Part shown: piece after piece, positions 36,745 to 46,559 of the stretch
Layout of the letters: every line of letters begins with the position of its first letter
Position numbering within the stretch: the first letter of the stretch is position 1
From: Spirometra erinaceieuropaei
Taxonomy: Eukaryota; Platyhelminthes; Cestoda; Diphyllobothriidea; Diphyllobothriidae
Length of the DNA stretch: 64,000 nucleotides
Direction: 5' to 3'
Assembly: GCA_902702965.1 (NCBI GenBank)
Contig: CACRXP010000191.1
Location: 652,806 to 716,805, forward strand
The notes under the pieces: model-generated
The model's input: the letters and a program-made list of their open reading frames with translations, nothing else
What the model was told of the DNA's origin: nothing
The model's database searches: none
Translations under genes and position numbers: made by a program

Positions 36745-39700
36745 AAAGGAAGAGACAATTTGTAAAACAGCCAAATATGCCCACGACCAATAAGAACGTG
36801 ACCTTGAACTAGAGATGGCCGAACGAAATTTGCAGTCCATTAAAATGACATATTTAAACGATTTTGTCGGCTGTCAAGAACAACAGAATATTTTGACTAT
36901 ACGGTTAATAGAAGGACCGAGGTAAATTAAAATTCATACACACATTACCCTTTATATAACTGTTGTTTTTCGAACATTTGGATCCCTCCAAATTAGAAGA
37001 AGCGAGGGGATATAGGCAATTAAATACGACCCTATGAAAAGGAAATGTCTCTTTGAAGCTGGCAAAGTCTCTGCTGCTTTTGGTGTATTGTTTTGCAAAA
37101 TCGGGATGCGAGTTTTGGTTTTTTAAAATTCTATGTACAGATTTGTTTCAAGACAGCTCTGGGTTTCGATGCATATCATCGTTTTAAAAGTCCTGACATG
37201 ACAAAGGGAAACGTGCAAGATTCTCAAGGAATAAGATACTTAATTGTTTTCCAGTCTCGGGTAAATGTGAACGTTTGGCGTTGCACTCTGAATGGGTGCG
37301 AAACATGGTGTCCGTTGATTTATGGCAGTTCGACCATCGTTTCGGACGATGTCATTAATGGACATCATTAGAGAGTGAGGGCAGGGATGGTGGCTGGTAT
37401 TTGAATTGGTTTTAAGTGATAGTTGACTTGTGAAATATCTACCGTACTCTCCTCTTCCCATCACTGACCAGTCTCGCGGCAGAATGAAGAAGATTGGAGG
37501 TGGCGGAGGGCGCAGTTGACTGACACGGCGAAAACCCTCACCTAAGCGCTTACCACTACGATTGATGGGATCTCACTGACTGGGGACGACAAAGAGGCCA
37601 CATTATGAAGAGGCCATTCAGTCTGATTCTCAGTTCATCGATCGGCCATTCCACACAGACGTGCACTGTGTTAATATAGAAGTTGCATTTACTTTGATAG
37701 TTGGCAGCCTTCCAATTCAGGGCTTTAGCGCACCATGATAGCTTCAAGCGCGTCAGTTTTATTATAATATAGAATTTGCGCGGAGACCGTCCACACCACC
37801 AGCTCTTGCCACCATCAGACTCCAATCCACTGGCTGAGCCGCTTTTGTGTTTGGTGGCGAGTGTGGACGAAGTGTCCGACGGGACCACGGAGTCCATCTG
37901 CTTGCGCCACGAGCATGACCTGGTCAACAAAAGCACACAAAAGTATTACGACTGAAATGGGGCCGACGGCTCGGATCTCAAATGTGTGAAAGGGCCATTA
38001 TGAGGGAGTCATCGAGTTCTCAATCTTAGTCCACTAATCGGCTACTCAACTCACAAACACCAACTGGGCTGACTACATGGGCTGTGTTGGATCGCCGGTT
38101 AGCAACCTTCAAAACCACGGCTTTTAGCGCATTGAGCAATTGTGCACCAAGGAATCGGCCTTACTCGCCCTTCCCTGTCCGTGTGCCCGTCGTCTGTCCG
38201 AGCCGGTTTACCAACTAATGCCGAGATGGAAGAGGTGGCTGAAAGAGCTAGGAACAAGTCGTCTACGAGCGCCATACTCAGAACCTGATTATCCAGATGC
38301 ACACACATGACGGCAAGCCCCTCGGATTTCATATACGGGTGGGAAGAGCCGAATAGTACATTTCCCACTTAAGTGAGAGGTGCTGTTGGCCTAAGATGTC
38401 GGAAGTGTTAACATGTGATGTTTGAGTTGTTGGGGAAGTGCATATTGACGTGGTCTAGTCAATGGTGGTTTACTGCAGATTTTCCTTGAGGCGCATGTAG
38501 TCGAGTAGGCCTATGCAATAACTGAATGAGCAAAGAAAGTGGGGGCGGATGGAAATTGGCGTATGGTGTATATTGGTGGTTCAGGGACTGCTTCGTTAGT
38601 CCCAGAGCAATTAATTCGCCAGAGACACATCATTTTGACGTGTGGGAGATGCAGAGTCGATCAAGGTTAATGTGTTTCTAATGATAACTGTTCAAATGGC
38701 CCAGAGCTTGTCATATAATTCTTGTCGTCTGGTGGTAATGCCTGACAAGCCTGCGCGCTAACCAACAATTACTGAGCCGCCGAGCTGCGCACGACCTTGG
38801 CGGGTCCAAAACACGTGGGGGTCTCTCCATGCGGACACTCAGTGCTGGACCTGTAGGAAGACGCAAACCGGCCAAGGCCTGAAGCCTTAATTAGGATTCC
38901 ACGGTCAGATGGGCTAAGAGTTAATGTACACGGAATGGTTGTATCAGCAAAGTTGTTCTCTGTTATCATCTCCGTTTTCTTCCTTACACACAACTGGCGT
39001 GATACTACTAGGGTATTGAACATTGAACATCATGATGGACGGGGCTTTAACAGTACCGAAAATGGGAGGGTTGTATATTGATTAAGCCATGCTTGGTGTG
39101 TCAGTCTTGCGACTAATTCCGATGTCTTTCGTGTGCTCGAGAGTAAAAACGACATCTAACAGGTAGCAACAAATGTGCGCGTCAATATTATTACCAGGGG
39201 ACCACAATACTAAAAAGACAACTTCTCAATGATGCAGTTTAGTATCACTTGCCGTCGAGCCTACTAAACCCCTATACCTACAGTGCGGCGTGGTGGCCAT
39301 CGTAGCGCAATAAGCTCTTCCTAAACCACCTCCAAAAATTGTCTAGGTTAATCACACTGCACACGTTTTCTCCATTCATGTAAGTGTTTTGACAACACTG
39401 ATAGTATCCCCTGATCGCATAGAAATAAGACTGTTATCTAGCATAAATGGAGCACAATGAGCATTTTTGTGACGCAAAACCGCATAAGTAGGTATATGAA
39501 AGGGTGAGAAATATTTAAAAACACCAACAATATTTTATGGGTTTAATGTGCGATGCGTAGGAATGCAGAACGGACTTAATTGAAATTCCCCAAAGACACT
39601 TTAGATCTCTTCTTGCGGACGTTAGTATTGGTTTTTCGAAGAGGAAGAAGAAGGAGACCGAGCAAGAAATACAAAATAAAGAGGAGGAAATGTAATTTCA

Positions 39701-40199
39701 TGCAATGAGTGAGTCAAACGGGAATCACAGCTCACTATATGCCTCTTCCAGATTTTCTTTATTTATTTCCGCATTTATTTTAATATGTTGAGTGTAAAAT
39801 AAACTTAAACGTAGTAACTAATAAATTAATAAATTTTAATTTAATGCCAGTTTACAGGCACTGTCAAGGGAAGTGATTAAACAAAAATCCGACCAGCAGT
39901 GAAAAAAAAACTCCTGAGCTTAAGGCATAAAAATATAGTTGATGGTGGTTTTTGTGGTTTGGAGGACTCAGGAGAAAAAAACTGTCGGCGGTGGTAGAAT
40001 ATCGACCGTCAAGAAGGGGGGAGGTTGCACGGTATCGGAGATTATCGGACGTCAAATTCCTTTCATGAAGTTGGGGATAGTCAAAGTAGAGGCGTTGAGG
40101 AACAGCTGTTGAGACCGGCCATAGTGTTCAGAGACCACAAACGCCATCGCTACGGTACAGTCGATCAGTAGATTCAGCACCCAAAATTTGTGGGAGCTT
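36745..40199. other. Upstream region of the synaptogyrin gene; promoter not identified
   Basis: 36745-36840 stays open in frame with exon 1. Beyond that I see no TATA-like element, CpG-rich patch or SL trans-splice signal that I could defend. 37560-37936 is open on the minus strand for 126 codons without recognisable product. 37405-37470 carries a weak copy of the GTGATAGTTGACTTGTG motif family. 39600-39840 is AT- and GA-rich. Confidence 0.35.
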
Positions 40200-40230
40200 T
40201 TCTGAATGCAAAAATCGAGTAATAGTTCTC

Positions 40231-42177
40231 TTAAATAAAGGATAAATTTGTAGGTTTTTTTACATTCCTCGGTAGTTTATTCCAAATAGCAATTGCATTT
40301 ACAGAAAAGAACCGACGATATTTAACAGTACGTGCCAGAGGCAGAAATAAGAAGACCTCACGGTGACTGTTACGTCGTGGGTGGATATGATGTCTTAAAG
40401 AGGTGAGTGGGTTAAATGTGTGATTATATAAGAGTTTAAATAGCAAAAATAGTCCCTTTTGTAATCTACGGAACCATAAAGGATCGAGGCCTGTAAGCCG
40501 GCAACGTTCTTGGTAAGACAAATGTCGGTGTTCCGGGGTTAAAATTCTCTTGGTAAAAAAGTGTTGAACGGATTCTATTTTCTTCCGCTCAGTAGCACGC
40601 ATGAGGCTAAATGAAAACGAACAGTATTCCAGGCCAGGTCTAACGTACATGTTGAAAAGGCGCATTCTAATGTCCCTAGTTTTAAAATTTCGGAGGATAA
40701 ACCCGGTCGTTCTACGTGCTTTGGAGACTATCAAGGCACAGTGCTCCGAGAGATTGAGACTCTTGGAGTATGATAAGCCCAAATCCTTTAAAACCCCTGG
40801 CACATTTATTGCGTGACCTTCAATACTTAGTTGAGGTTGGCGGTCGTCGCCAACCACCATGACTGAGCACTTATGCCAAGAAAGTGAAAGGCGCCATGTG
40901 CGGCACCACTGGGTGAAAGCCTGTAGATCGCTCTTTAGGAGCTCAAGCACGATGTCATGATCTGCCGGCTTATATCGATATGCAACTTTAAGATCATCCG
41001 CATACATGAAAGGCTTACCATTCTGAAATAAATCGGGCACATCATTAACGAAAAGGCAAAATAAAAGCGGGCCGAGTACACTACCCTGAATGACTCCACT
41101 CCTCACACGTGTGGGGTTGGAGATGGTATTGGAAATCTTAACTCGTTGTGTGCGAGAGCCCAAATAAGAGGATATAAAATTCAAAAGTTTGCCACCTATT
41201 CCGAAAGAGGACAGTTTCAAGAGAAGAAGAGAATGGTCAACACGGTCAAAAGCCTTGGTGAGATTGAAATATACTGTGTAAAGAGCAAAACCATTGTCCC
41301 TAGATTGGAGAACATAGTCAAAGAAAGAGAGTTGACAGGTGTCACAAGATCGAGCTTTGAGGAATCCATGCTGAGCAACACTCAGTAAATTGTTCGCTGT
41401 TAAGTGACACATCATCTTATCCTTGATCAATTTCTCTAAGATCTTCGAAACTGCAGGGAGGGTGTTTATTGGCCGAAAGTCATCAAATGATGTAGATTTG
41501 CCGTGCTTAGGAATGGGCAAAATGTGTGATTCCTTCCACAAGGTAGGATAAGTTTCACTTTCAAGAGCAAGATTAAATATCTTGCATAAGAGGGATGGGA
41601 AGATCGTGTTTGCATCGGCTTTTAAAATGCTTACTGGGACACCATCAGGGCCTGGACTATAAGATTGACGAAAACGCCGAATCGCAACAGTCACATCCCA
41701 CAGAGTGAAAGTTATAGTTTCTAGAACTGCCCCGGTCAATGACTGGATGGTCGGAAGCGGAGTGGTCGAGTCTTCAATGAACGTTTTGGACCGGAAATCA
41801 TTGAAGCTATCCGCGGTTAACTGGGCATCAACTATGGGATTTCCGAGATCGTCTCGAAGGATGGGATACTGCGTTTTTCTCTGAGTTCGTATTTTTCTAG
41901 AGAAAAGTTTCGAGACACTTAACGAATGGTTTTCAGTAAAGTGGACCTCTTCGGCTAGCTGTTTTTCTTCAGACAATCTCTTAGCTCGATCAAAAATATC
42001 ACAAATCAAGGGCAGAACAGAAACATCGTTCTGCAGATGGAAACGACGATAAAGCCTGTGCAATCTGCGACGAAAGGGTAAAGGTAGGAAAATCTCATCC
42101 CCGACATTAATAATTTTCTTACGGGGGACAAAACGAGAAATAAGCGGACCCAAAATTTCTACAGTTTTGCAGTGCAA
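40231..42177 (-). pseudogene. LINE A ORF2, reverse transcriptase part (active-site Asp replaced)
   Basis: About 648 open codons. Landmarks, counting from 42177: SPGPDGVP (174-181), FRPINTLP (234-241), AQHGFLKARSC (268-278), motif A reading YFNLTKAFDRVDH (303-315), IQGSVLGPLLF (363-373), YADD (392-395) and a C-terminal HHIHPRRNS ... IWNKLP region typical of CR1-like elements. In motif A the first catalytic aspartate is Asn305 (codon at 41265-41263, AAT). The YADD pair is intact. The frame begins with a non-ATG codon because a frameshift separates it from the endonuclease part. Loss of the motif A Asp predicts an inactive polymerase. Confidence 0.85.
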
Positions 42178-43022
42178 ACATTTACATCCGAACTAAGGAA
42201 GAACTCAGTCCAGTCGTAGGAATTAAGGTGTGTTAATAATTCGGCTGAGCGAGTTGATCGGAAATCGCGGAAAAAGTTATACTCTTGGGACGACATTTCG
42301 TCAGCCTTGAATTCCAACGTTGAAATAACTATGTCATGGTCTGAGCCCCCGAGTGGGCCTAGGGATGACACCGACGATGGCAAGCAGCCTCTACGGAAAA
42401 TTAGGTCAAGTATACTTGAGCCTCGGGTGGGAAAATCAACAACCTGAGTCCACATCCCGACATCCACAGCCTCAAGAAAGTCATCGAACCTTCTGGGGCC
42501 TGAAGGCGGAGACCAGCGGACTTCAGGGAGATTAAAGTCACCCGCAACCAGATGATACTTAAAGCTTAAGTCGGCCGCAGCATGAAATGCCTGTGAGAGT
42601 AAGCGATCAAAATTGTCATTGGCGTTGGGAGGGCGATAGACGCAGCCAACGAGTAAGGAGAACTTATTTTTTAGTGCAACCTGGAGCCAGCAGCTGCCTT
42701 CTACTGCTGAAAAGTGCGGGAGGTCCAACGGCAAACATGTAAGTGTTTGCTTAACGTAGACGCAGCTGCCCCCACCACGGCTCTCTTGGCGATCATTTCG
42801 AATGCAATTATAGCCTAGAAGAGAGAGTTCAGAGTCAGCTACTGAGGCTGATGCCCACGTCTCAGTCACTAAGACAATATCTGGACAATGGACGAAAACC
42901 TGAGTCTGAAGCAAAGGCATCTTATTAAGCAAGGATCTGGCATTTAAAACAAAAAGTTTGAAGGGAAAGGCTGTTAGTTTTTGAGGGAGTTGGGCTACAT
43001 CGTTCAGTTCTGGGTCACCCAC
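42159..43022 (-). CDS. LINE A ORF2, APE-type endonuclease domain
   Basis: Open from upstream of 43022 (no ATG before the domain; the codon at 43022 is GTG) to a stop at 42159. Counting from 43022, the apurinic-endonuclease motifs are present: Asn27 in LNARS, Glu54 in VTETW, RGGG at 82-85, Tyr129 in VYRPP, Asp162 and Asn164 in GDFN, Asp206, and Asp228-His229 in SDH. These metal-binding and catalytic residues look intact. The domain nicks target DNA to prime reverse transcription. The frame closes with TAG just before the RT frame takes over, within about 20 bases, suggesting one single-base indel that split ORF2. Confidence 0.85.
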   Translation of the reverse strand: MGDPELNDVAQLPQKLTAFPFKLFVLNARSLLNKMPLLQTQVFVHCPDIVLVTETWASASVADSELSLLGYNCIRNDRQESRGGGSCVYVKQTLTCLPLDLPHFSAVEGSCWLQVALKNKFSLLVGCVYRPPNANDNFDRLLSQAFHAAADLSFKYHLVAGDFNLPEVRWSPPSGPRRFDDFLEAVDVGMWTQVVDFPTRGSSILDLIFRRGCLPSSVSSLGPLGGSDHDIVISTLEFKADEMSSQEYNFFRDFRSTRSAELLTHLNSYDWTEFFLSSDVNVCTAKL

Positions 43023-43735
43023 GGAGCAAACGGTCCGGATGCAACCATCCGGTTCTGCAAAAAATTTTGTGGCATCAAAAAATTCTGACGTGGATAAAAA
43101 AGGGGAGGACTTGGGGGAGGGAATGACGTGCAGGTAAAGTGGTAACTATTGTTAGCTAACTTATTTTCAGCTGGAAATCCGCGGGGCAGATACTGCAACG
43201 TATTCCCGCCGGGACGAAACTGAGGATCGGATGAATTAACTGATTCAGTATGGACATTATCATGAGGAATAAATTGGTAAAACGGCCGTGGAGGAAACAA
43301 GTTAGGGGGTGGGGGACGCATTGTTTCCATTGGAACAAGAGGTCTATCAAACGGTGGGAAAATCGGCATATTCGGTCTAACTGCCTCGATATGAGGGCTG
43401 GGGGGCAGTTGCGAACCCGCAACGTTTTGAGTCGGGGTATTTGAGGCACTGTTCGCCGATTGTGGAGGAAAACATTTTATACTGATGCTGGATTTATTGG
43501 GTGTCCGAGTGGCTGTGACAGCAATTGGATTTGCCTTTGACTTAGGCACATGCTTAGGCTTACTAGGGGTTGCTGAGGGAGTCGATAGAGGCGTGTTTAT
43601 ACCAGGCGTGATGGTGTGTTTAAAGATCTCAGCATTAAAAGTAGTCGAACTCCCTACGGAATTGACTATGCCGTGACTTGCAGATGCCGCAGGTGGTGTT
43701 GTAGAGGACATATTCAGACTGACAGTAGGTGTCAT
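43004..43735 (-). CDS. LINE A ORF1, proline-rich protein
   Basis: 243 residues with a genuine ATG. The sequence is rich in Pro, Ser, Thr, Asn and Phe; the C-terminal half has repeated PPP and FPP runs. I see no CCHC zinc knuckle, PHD finger, RRM or esterase domain, the types found in better-known LINE ORF1 proteins, so its role in RNA binding is inferred from position only. Its last part overlaps the open endonuclease frame, which is shifted by -1. Two in-phase T-TTT-TTG heptamers (43082-43076 and 43064-43058) lie in this overlap. Confidence 0.7.
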   Translation of the reverse strand: MTPTVSLNMSSTTPPAASASHGIVNSVGSSTTFNAEIFKHTITPGINTPLSTPSATPSKPKHVPKSKANPIAVTATRTPNKSSISIKCFPPQSANSASNTPTQNVAGSQLPPSPHIEAVRPNMPIFPPFDRPLVPMETMRPPPPNLFPPRPFYQFIPHDNVHTESVNSSDPQFRPGGNTLQYLPRGFPAENKLANNSYHFTCTSFPPPSPPLFYPRQNFLMPQNFLQNRMVASGPFAPWVTQN

Positions 43736-43870
43736 TATCTTGGTGTTGGTTTTTGCCTATTTCAGTTTATTCAGTCTTCGCTGCAGGGGTGTGAGGTCTG
43801 GCGAAACGGAGCAGCGCCATTTACGGCAGAAGTCTCTAGTCATCTCCCTACTCGACAAGATAAAACTGAT

Positions 43871-44165
43871 CAGCCGTCCCACTCATCCTTGAGCCTAAGT
43901 CAAACACTTATCGCGAACCTAATCCTAAGCCTAGCCCCGGACTAATCCTTAAAACGAACCCAGCCACAAGCCAAATCCTATCACTTGACCTAACGCTAGA
44001 CCTTAGCTTCAACCTAACTTTGACCGAACTCCAAGTCAAGTTCTAAATGAGGCCCTAACCGTAACCCCAGACCTCACCTTAAGCCTCATCCTACCCCAAT
44101 ATAAGACCAAGCCAAAACCTTAAACTTAGCACTTACTTCAAATTTAACCCTCACCCTTTCTTTAA
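43871..44165. repeat. Degenerate telomere-like (CCTAA-type) stretch
   Basis: Contains many diverged CCTAA, CCTAAG and ACCCTAAC-like units (for example CCTAATCCTAAGCCTAGCC near 43917, and CCCTAACCGTAACCCC near 44050). It directly adjoins the 5' end of LINE A. The units are too diverged for a living telomere; this is interstitial or telomere-mimicking satellite. Confidence 0.65.
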
Positions 44166-44589
44166 GGGTTGTGCACTACTCAGACCAAAATTCGAACTAA
44201 CCTCCAGATGAACAAATTAGCTTGCGTAGACAGCGTTTACTTTCTCCTGCAGTGGATTTCAAACTAATCAGTTCTTTATCGAGCTCCTAAATTCACGGAA
44301 GCCTGACTATTTTACGGTGCAGCGTTGCCAGCATGCATGGGGAAAGTCTCTGCATGAACGCTTAGCGACAAAAATACGTTACTCTCGCCCATCATTGTAC
44401 GATTCGATAGCATTAATGAATGGTGTGACCGCACATCAGAGTTTGAACAAAATTCCTTAAGCCACTTGTATTCCATATTTTAATTGGTTATGTAATGTAA
44501 GTGTATAAATGCCCCAATCGATTCGCCAGTCTTAACAGCTCCCAGTACTCTTCAAACGAGCCTGTCGCTTTTAGCATTGACAGAAAAGA

Positions 44590-45245
44590 GTACAAAATAA
44601 TGATATGGGTTCCATCAAAATGGGGACCTGTAGGCAGTTTAAATCAGTTAAAGTCAGTGTGTTGAGGTAACGAGGTTTCTCATCTTGAACAGTGCGGAAA
44701 CCCCCGTCGCCGACACAGTCGTTGATGTAGAAAAGGAGAAGCAACGGTCCTAAACTGAACCGTGAGCGACTACATTTTCAAAGAAGGGAAGGGTTGGCTT
44801 TGAGGCATCAAAACACAGAGTTTGTGATTTCCCTGTTCAAGATTCCGCGATCAATGTTAGCGGCTTGGTTTGCAGATTAGACGTTGGTCTGGTATAGTAT
44901 CGAAGGCCTTCTTGAAATCTCTGTAAACGACGTCAGTCATACCATCCTCGTCCAGTGTATGAGCCCACTGTCCAGTCGAGAGCAAAAAAAATCAAAAGAG
45001 AAAGGAAGCGTTTTTGAGACTGAGCTGGATCCCTGAGAGGAAACTGTTTTCCTCCACGTACTTCATTGTCACCTACTTAAGCATGCTTTTCATTATTTTA
45101 AAGCAAATGTAGGTCATGTTAACGGGACGATAATTGTTGGCGTGAGTTGGATCGTCACTCCCGTATAAAGGGTAGGACCTTTACATTTGACAGGCTTGCA
45201 ATCTTTGCAGCCGGAATACACTCGTAGTCTGTAAGAAGAGTGAAT
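44590..45245 (-). pseudogene. Decayed LINE reverse transcriptase relic
   Basis: Minus-strand reading in more than one frame gives NYRPVNMT (about 45140-45117), a motif A-like YRDFKKAFDTIPDQRL (about 44935-44885) and a GPLLLLFYINDCV stretch (about 44755-44720). These are reverse transcriptase landmarks in the right order. Several stops and frame changes lie between them. The relic is cut off at its 5' side by the end of LINE B at about 45250, so LINE B probably inserted into it. It is more diverged than LINE A or LINE B. Confidence 0.75.
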
Positions 45246-45407
45246 GAACATCAGTCAGTCAGTCAGTTAGTGTATTTGCGGGAAATAGGCTTACGCCTTT
45301 GAACTCCCTATTTGTACATAAAAAATCGATAAACAAGCAAAAATGTGAAGAAATTACAGCATTAAGTGAATGTATACATTTATTCACATATGTCGCTAGT
45401 CACATGG

Positions 45408-46559
45408 CTAAAAAGTCACATAGTCCGATTGTTGCTGCAGTATATATCTGTCAAGGCTACATTTAAATGTCTCCACAGATTGAGATATAACATCCGTCTC
45501 GGGCAGGTTATTCCACGGTTCCACGACACGGTTGGAGAAGAAATATTTTCTTACATTCAGTCTGCCCTGTGGCACACGTAGCTTGAAGGGATGTCCCCGG
45601 AGGTGAGTTGTAGTGGCGAGTTGGAAAAAGTCATCNNNNNNNNNNNNNNNNNNNNNNNNNNNNNNNNNNNNNNNNNNNNNNNNNNNNNNNNNNNNNNNNN
45701 NNNNNNNNNNNNNNNNNNNNNNNNNNNNNNNNNNNNNNNNNNNNNNNNNNNNNNNNNNNNNNNNNNNNNNNNNNNNNNNNNNNNNNNNNNNNNNNNNNNN
45801 NNNNNNNNNNNNNNNNNNNNNNNNNNNNNNNNNNNNNNNNNNNNNNNNNNNNNNNNNNNNNNNNNNNNNNNNNNNNNNNNNNNNNNNNNNNNNNNNNNNN
45901 NNNNNNNNNNNNNNNNNNNNNNNNNNNNNNNNNNNNNNNNNNNNNNNNNNNNNNNNNNNNNNNNNNNNNNNNNNNNNNNNNNNNNNNNNNNNNNNNNNNN
46001 NNNNNNNNNNNNNNNNNNNNNNNNNNNNNNNNNNNNNNNNNNNNNNNNNNNNNNNNNNNNNNNNNNNNNNNNNNNNNNNNNNNNNNNNNNNNNNNNNNNN
46101 NNNNNNNNNNNNNNNNNNNNNNNNNNNNNNNNNNNNNNNNNNNNNNNNNNNNNNNNNNNNNNNNNNNNNNNNNNNNNNNNNNNNNNNNNNNNNNNNNNNN
46201 NNNNNNNNNNNNNNNNNNNNNNNNNNNNNNNNNNNNNNNNNNNNNNNNNNNNNNNNNNNNNNNNNNNNNNNNNNNNNNNNNNNNNNNNNNNNNNNNNNNN
46301 NNNNNNNNNNNNNNNNNNNNNNNNNNNNNNNNNNNNNNNNNNNNNNNNNNNNNNNNNNNNNNACGTAGCTTGAAGGGATGTCCCCGGAGGTGAGTTGTAG
46401 TGGCGAGTTGGAAAAAGTCATCGCACCGAAGGGCACGATCCAAGCCGCGCACGATACGGAAAGTTTGTATCATGTCTCCGCGCAACTGCCTATAACTCAG
46501 AGGATAGAGATTAAGGTTAGTTAAGCGGATCTCGTATGGCAGTGCACTTTGACCTCTTA
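45408..46559 (-). pseudogene. LINE B C-terminal domain, split by the N gap
   Basis: After the frameshift near 46560 the reading continues without stops (IRGQSALPYEIRLTNLNLY, then MIQTFRIVRGLDRALRCDDF) up to the gap. On the far side of the gap it resumes with FKLRVPQGRLNVRKYFFSNR and VVEPWNNLPETDV, ending at 45408. The FFSNRVVEPWNNLP line is typical of the C-terminal region of CR1-like ORF2. The 60 bases beside the gap occur on both sides; treating them as one copy preserves the frame. Confidence 0.8.
45636..46362. other. Assembly gap (727 N)
   Basis: Run of N. The 60 bases to its left (45576-45635) and right (46363-46422) are identical, starting ACGTAGCTTGAAGGG and ending GGAAAAAGTCATC. This is the expected signature of two contig ends that overlap but were not merged. 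Long frames predicted through the N run are not real. Confidence 0.97.

Larger units (their letters stand above)
40200..43870 (-). mobile_element. LINE A: CR1-like non-LTR retrotransposon, nearly full length
   Basis: In transcription order it has a 5' leader of roughly 135 bases, ORF1 (43735-43004), an APE-type endonuclease domain and a reverse transcriptase with C-terminal domain, ending at 40231. Domain order and motifs place it in the CR1/jockey group. Its 5' end runs into degenerate CCTAA-rich DNA (from about 43880). The 3' terminus and target-site duplication were not identified; 40200 and 43870 are approximate. It is transcribed in the same direction as the synaptogyrin gene and lies about 3.5 kb upstream of its start codon. 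Confidence 0.85.

Noticed and set aside
37556..37936. 126-codon minus frame upstream of synaptogyrin as a gene
   Set aside because: No ATG-supported domain or similarity recognised, and a weak repeat motif lies nearby.
42155..42180. Programmed frameshift between endonuclease and RT of LINE A
   Set aside because: No canonical slippery heptamer in the short overlap, and CR1 ORF2 is normally continuous; a simple indel explains it.
45408..46485. Four long open frames (251-342 codons) over the N run
   Set aside because: They are open only because N codons are not stops. The real content is the LINE B C-terminal domain on the minus strand either side of the gap.
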